A stretch of 54,742 nucleotides of DNA from Algibacter_G agarivorans (GTDB lineage Bacteria; Bacteroidota; Bacteroidia; Flavobacteriales; Flavobacteriaceae), in NCBI RefSeq assembly GCF_039543245.1, contig NZ_BAABJJ010000007.1, positions 1-54,742 on the forward strand, written 5' to 3'. Position 1 is the first letter of the stretch. Each line of letters begins with the position of its first letter. Below the pieces are notes generated by a model. The model made no database searches. It was not told the DNA's origin and saw only the letters and a program-made list of their open reading frames with translations. Both the position numbers and the translations under genes were made by a program. Below, one piece after another: positions 52,247-54,742 of the stretch.

Positions 52247-52416
52247 ATAACTTTAAAAACAGAATTTTATTATGTTTAAGCTTTTAAAAATTTTAAATAG
52301 AAACTTTATTTAGAACATGTTAATCATATAGTTTATAGTAATTTATGTATTATTTTATTTTGTTTAATAAAATTTAGATTCAAAAAAGCAACCTCGCGAT
52401 ATGTTTTGTATACGAC

Positions 52417-52424
52417 TGTAAACA
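52417..52424 (+). promoter_or_regulatory. Operator-like half-site, inverted copy
   Basis: TGTAAACA is the reverse complement of TGTTTACA, which recurs at 52441 and 52465. The three starts are exactly 24 bp apart. Confidence 0.5.
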
Positions 52425-52440
52425 AATCCTTGATTTTAAC

Positions 52441-52457
52441 TGTTTACATTTGTAAAT
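52441..52457 (+). promoter_or_regulatory. Operator-like palindrome, second copy
   Basis: TGTTTACATTTGTAAAT contains TTACA-TT-TGTAA and TACATTTG (52445-52452). Near-identical to the site at 52229-52246 on the other strand. Confidence 0.6.
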
Positions 52458-52464
52458 TAGTAAT

Positions 52465-52480
52465 TGTTTACATTTGTGAC
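52465..52480 (+). promoter_or_regulatory. Operator-like site overlapping the M14 -7 box
   Basis: TGTTTACATTTGTGAC repeats the first 13 bases of the 52441 site; TACATTTG (52469-52476) is a TAnnTTTG box 18 bp before the ATG. A bound repressor would block the M14 promoter. Confidence 0.6.
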
Positions 52481-52494
52481 ATAAAAATATTAGC

Positions 52495-53640
52495 ATGCAA
52501 ATTGAGTATATAAAATCATTATTTTTAAAGCATAAGGAAACCAGCTTGTTTAATCGTTATATAACGAATAAAGACATAGAGCCTTTACTAGGTAATTTAA
52601 GCAAATGTGCAGTTGTTGAAATTATTGGTAAATCTGTTTTAAACGATTCTATTTATGGATTAAAAATTGGTAATGGAAAAAAAAGGGTTTTAATGTGGTC
52701 ACAGATGCATGGAAATGAATCAACAACTACCAAGGCTTTATTTGACCTATTAAACTCCTTACTGGATGATGATGAAAAGCTGAAATACATTTTAGACGCT
52801 TGTACATTGTATATTATACCCATATTAAATCCAGATGGCGCAAAGGCTTACACGCGTATAAATGCTAATCAGGTAGATTTAAATAGAGATGCTCAAGACT
52901 TGTCGCAACCAGAAAGCAAGGTTTTAAAATCGGTTTTTAAAACGTTTAAGCCTCATTTTTGTTATAATCTGCATGGGCAACGCACAATTTTTAGCGCAGG
53001 AAGCACAAATAAATTGGCAACAGTATCTTTTTTAGCTCCAGCACAAGATGAAGCATGCACGATAACCCCAAATAGAAAAATCGCCATGGAGCTTATTGGC
53101 GTTATGAATGAAACTTTGCAAGACGTAATTCCAAACCAAATTGGGGTGTATGACGATGCTTTTAACTTAAATTGTGTTGGAGATACCTTTCAAAGTGAAA
53201 ATGTACCAACCATTCTGTTTGAAGCTGGGCATTATCCTAACGACTATGAACGTGAAAATACGCGCGAGCTTATTTATATGTCATATATCTCTTCATTGGA
53301 CTATATTTCTAAAACGGATATAAAAGGCGATAACTTCGAAGCCTATTTAAAAATTCCGGAAAACGACAAGTGTTTTTTGGATGTTATTATCAGAAACGCA
53401 AAAATTGATGAAACATTAGTTGATATTGGTATTCAATATCAAGAAAAATTGGTTGACAATAAAGTAGAATTCATCCCAAAAGTTGTTAAAACACAAAAAT
53501 TAGAAAAACTTTTTGGACATAGAGAAATTGATGCTAGTGGTTTTGAAGTTTTTAATAGTGATGGACAATTATTGGAAAAAGACCACGAAAACGTTTTCGT
53601 AATATTAAATAATGAGAAAATCTCATTATTACCGAAATAA
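52495..53640 (+). CDS. M14-family zinc carboxypeptidase-like protein
   Basis: 381 residues. Zinc ligands His72 and Glu75 (QMHGNEST) and His160 (CYNLHGQR); substrate Asn130/Arg131 (VDLNRDA) and catalytic Glu243 (TILFEAGHYPNDY) are all present, so it should be active. No signal peptide, so cytosolic; such flavobacterial proteins may trim peptides or peptidoglycan fragments. A C-terminal ~100-residue domain (about 285-381) is extra. It is controlled by the operator array shared with the divergent XRE gene (inference). Confidence 0.87.
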   Translation: MQIEYIKSLFLKHKETSLFNRYITNKDIEPLLGNLSKCAVVEIIGKSVLNDSIYGLKIGNGKKRVLMWSQMHGNESTTTKALFDLLNSLLDDDEKLKYILDACTLYIIPILNPDGAKAYTRINANQVDLNRDAQDLSQPESKVLKSVFKTFKPHFCYNLHGQRTIFSAGSTNKLATVSFLAPAQDEACTITPNRKIAMELIGVMNETLQDVIPNQIGVYDDAFNLNCVGDTFQSENVPTILFEAGHYPNDYERENTRELIYMSYISSLDYISKTDIKGDNFEAYLKIPENDKCFLDVIIRNAKIDETLVDIGIQYQEKLVDNKVEFIPKVVKTQKLEKLFGHREIDASGFEVFNSDGQLLEKDHENVFVILNNEKISLLPK

Positions 53641-53710
53641 AACGTATCTAAAATGTGTTATTATTAATGAAAATGTATTAATTTCGCTTTTTATTTAAGA
53701 ATAATTAATT

Positions 53711-54190
53711 ATGGGGAAAATCAAATTAGACGAAATCGATCATCAAATTCTTGATATGTTAATCGACAACACAAGAATTCCGTTTACAGACATTGCTAAA
53801 AAATTATTAATCTCGGCAGGTACCGTTCATGTACGTGTTAAAAAAATGGAAGAGTCAGGAATAATAAGAGGGTCTTCATTGATGTTGGATTATAAAAAAC
53901 TTGGCTACTCATTTATAGCCTATGTTGGAGTGTATTTAAACAATACCTCTCAAACAAAATTTGTTTTAGAGCGTATAAATGAAATACCTTTTGTTACTGT
54001 GGCACATATTACAACTGGGAAGTTTAATATTTTTTGTAAAATTAGAGCGAGAAGTACTGAGCATGCTAAAGAAGTAATCTTTTTACTAGACGATATTGAA
54101 GGCGTTTATAGAACTGAAACAATGATTTCTTTAGAAGAAAGCATTAACGATAAAAAGCGTTTGATGCATTCAATTTTTAATGACATGTAG
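53711..54190 (+). CDS. Lrp/AsnC-family transcriptional regulator
   Basis: 159 residues. N-terminal HTH (about 5-60: DEIDHQILDMLIDNTRIPFT, DIAKKLLISAGTVHVRVKKM), then the RAM/AsnC ligand domain (about 70-150: SFIAYVGVYLNNTSQTKFVL, VAHITTGKFNIFCKIRARST). Members sense amino acids. It ends at a terminator 22 bp on; the insertion sequence begins 84 bp after that. Confidence 0.92.
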   Translation: MGKIKLDEIDHQILDMLIDNTRIPFTDIAKKLLISAGTVHVRVKKMEESGIIRGSSLMLDYKKLGYSFIAYVGVYLNNTSQTKFVLERINEIPFVTVAHITTGKFNIFCKIRARSTEHAKEVIFLLDDIEGVYRTETMISLEESINDKKRLMHSIFNDM

Positions 54191-54211
54191 ATTTATTTTT
54201 TACAATTATAT

Positions 54212-54240
54212 AAAAAAGGCCCTTTTTAAGGGCTTTTTTT
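54212..54240. terminator. Terminator after the Lrp/AsnC gene
   Basis: AAAAAAGGCCCTT / AAGGGCTTTTTTT hairpin with short TT loop and T-run. Confidence 0.9.
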
Positions 54241-54323
54241 ATACAAAATGTTTTAGTTCAGTAGTTCTTGTTTGCTTTAAAAATTTTATTTTTTTTTAGG
54301 AACCTTGTTTTTATATCTCAAAT

Positions 54324-54742
54324 CAATCCTGTCCTAAATAAATTTTGGACACACTAAATCTAACCATTTTACTGGTTTATTTCATTGCTTTTACTAAATT
54401 TCAAAAAAGAACCCCTTGCACATACTTGTTTGGCGGAGGTTGTTCCTTTGCAAATGGATTATCGAGCCATTTGTGCAGGTCTACTTTAACAAAAAGATTA
54501 AGTCTGATAAAAGCTACTAAATTTGATAAATACCAAGCATGTTTGGCCTGTGTTTTTAGTGCTTTTAGGATGAGAATAGTTATAAGTGCTGTCCAAATCT
54601 GTATCATAACCGCATTTTGGCTCGTTCCGATAAAAGACTTTATGTGCAGCTGTTGTTTTATATCCCTGAAAAATATTTCTACTTCCCATCTAGCTTTGTA
54701 GAGTTCGGTTATGGTGTTTGCTGTCCAAGACATTTGATTTGT
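54324..54742 (-). mobile_element. IS4-family insertion sequence (right copy, 3' part)
   Basis: Starts at CAATCCTGTCCTAAATAAAT (54324 on) and runs past the window end. The outer 68 bp repeat, inverted, at 1-68. It contains the C-terminal part of the transposase on the minus strand. The other IS end is outside the window. Confidence 0.85.
54401..54742 (-). CDS. IS4-family transposase, C-terminal part (partial at window end)
   Basis: 113 codons visible, in frame to the last base; TGA stop at 54403-54401. YKARWEVEIFFRDIKQ gives the Y-x2-R-x3-E-x6-K signature of IS4-family DDE transposases, with its Glu the last catalytic acid. IEIF-type beta sequence continues with LHIKSFIGTSQNAVMIQIWT and a helical tail. 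The first two catalytic Asp residues are off the window. The reading is intact in the part seen. Confidence 0.9.
   Translation of the reverse strand, partial: TNQMSWTANTITELYKARWEVEIFFRDIKQQLHIKSFIGTSQNAVMIQIWTALITILILKALKTQAKHAWYLSNLVAFIRLNLFVKVDLHKWLDNPFAKEQPPPNKYVQGVLF

Noticed and set aside
1..54742. CRISPR array, prophage or integrative element
   Set aside because: No regularly spaced repeats, Cas, integrase, phage structural or conjugation genes. The only mobile DNA is the IS at the two ends and small palindromic repeats; the tRNAs show no attachment-site duplication.

Overview
The window is low-GC DNA from a member of the Bacteroidota, almost certainly a marine-type Flavobacteriaceae. 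The signs are a type IX secretion C-terminal sorting domain, DUF4834 and DUF3667 proteins, SusC-style outer-membrane receptor architecture, many short lipoproteins, A-rich translation starts without Shine-Dalgarno sequences, and repeated TAnnTTTG -7 promoter boxes. No rRNA, CRISPR array, prophage or integrase is visible. Both ends run into copies of one IS4-type insertion sequence (1-68 and 54324-54742) in inverted orientation. The window therefore looks like a segment, or a whole draft contig, bounded by IS copies. The left copy lies inside a pgpH-type HD-phosphodiesterase gene.

Layout. 1-4.4 kb: truncated HD protein, tRNA-Ser and tRNA-Pro, a lipoprotein, and a small membrane protein coupled to ettA. 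4.6-7.1 kb: a decay zone with two pseudogenes around an intact nudK-type NUDIX gene, plus GC-rich palindromic repeats. 7.1-11.9 kb: histidine-degradation genes (hutG, hutI), a coiled-coil membrane protein, a racemase pseudogene and a Crp/Fnr regulator. 12-18.9 kb: fumC, a 57-aa membrane protein, an outer-membrane beta-barrel receptor, an ArsC-like reductase, a HAD hydrolase and prfB with its programmed frameshift. 19-25.9 kb: a cell-surface lipoprotein with a probable thioester domain, threonine aldolase, a tandem ATP-grasp pair (one dead) and a CapK-like adenylating enzyme, which together look like an accessory glycan or peptide islet. 26-31.2 kb: YbaB, an S9 oligopeptidase, and a cysteate-synthase-like plus alpha-oxoamine-synthase pair that probably makes the sulfonolipid capnine.

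31-43 kb: a GNAT protein, an outer-membrane protein, DUF4834, a surface-glycan group (YfhO, GT4, flippase), a very arginine-rich secreted protein, a T9SS substrate and DUF3667. 43-54.3 kb: uvrA, an ECF sigma factor with an inverted repeat in its leader and a tiny downstream gene, nth (without an iron-sulfur cluster), bcp, a conserved protein of unknown function, an MBL hydrolase, an XRE regulator divergent from an M14 carboxypeptidase with a periodic operator-like array between them, and an Lrp/AsnC regulator.

Most of the window is ordinary housekeeping DNA. The parts most worth a second look are the thioester-like lipoprotein (19201-20628), the XRE/M14 operator array (52229-52480), the sulfonolipid pair (28484-31185), the single-frame pseudogene with five TAA stops (4609-5487), the structured intergenic element at 43255-43347, and the ECF leader hairpin (46318-46378). 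All family calls come from reading motifs in the translated sequence; no database search was run.
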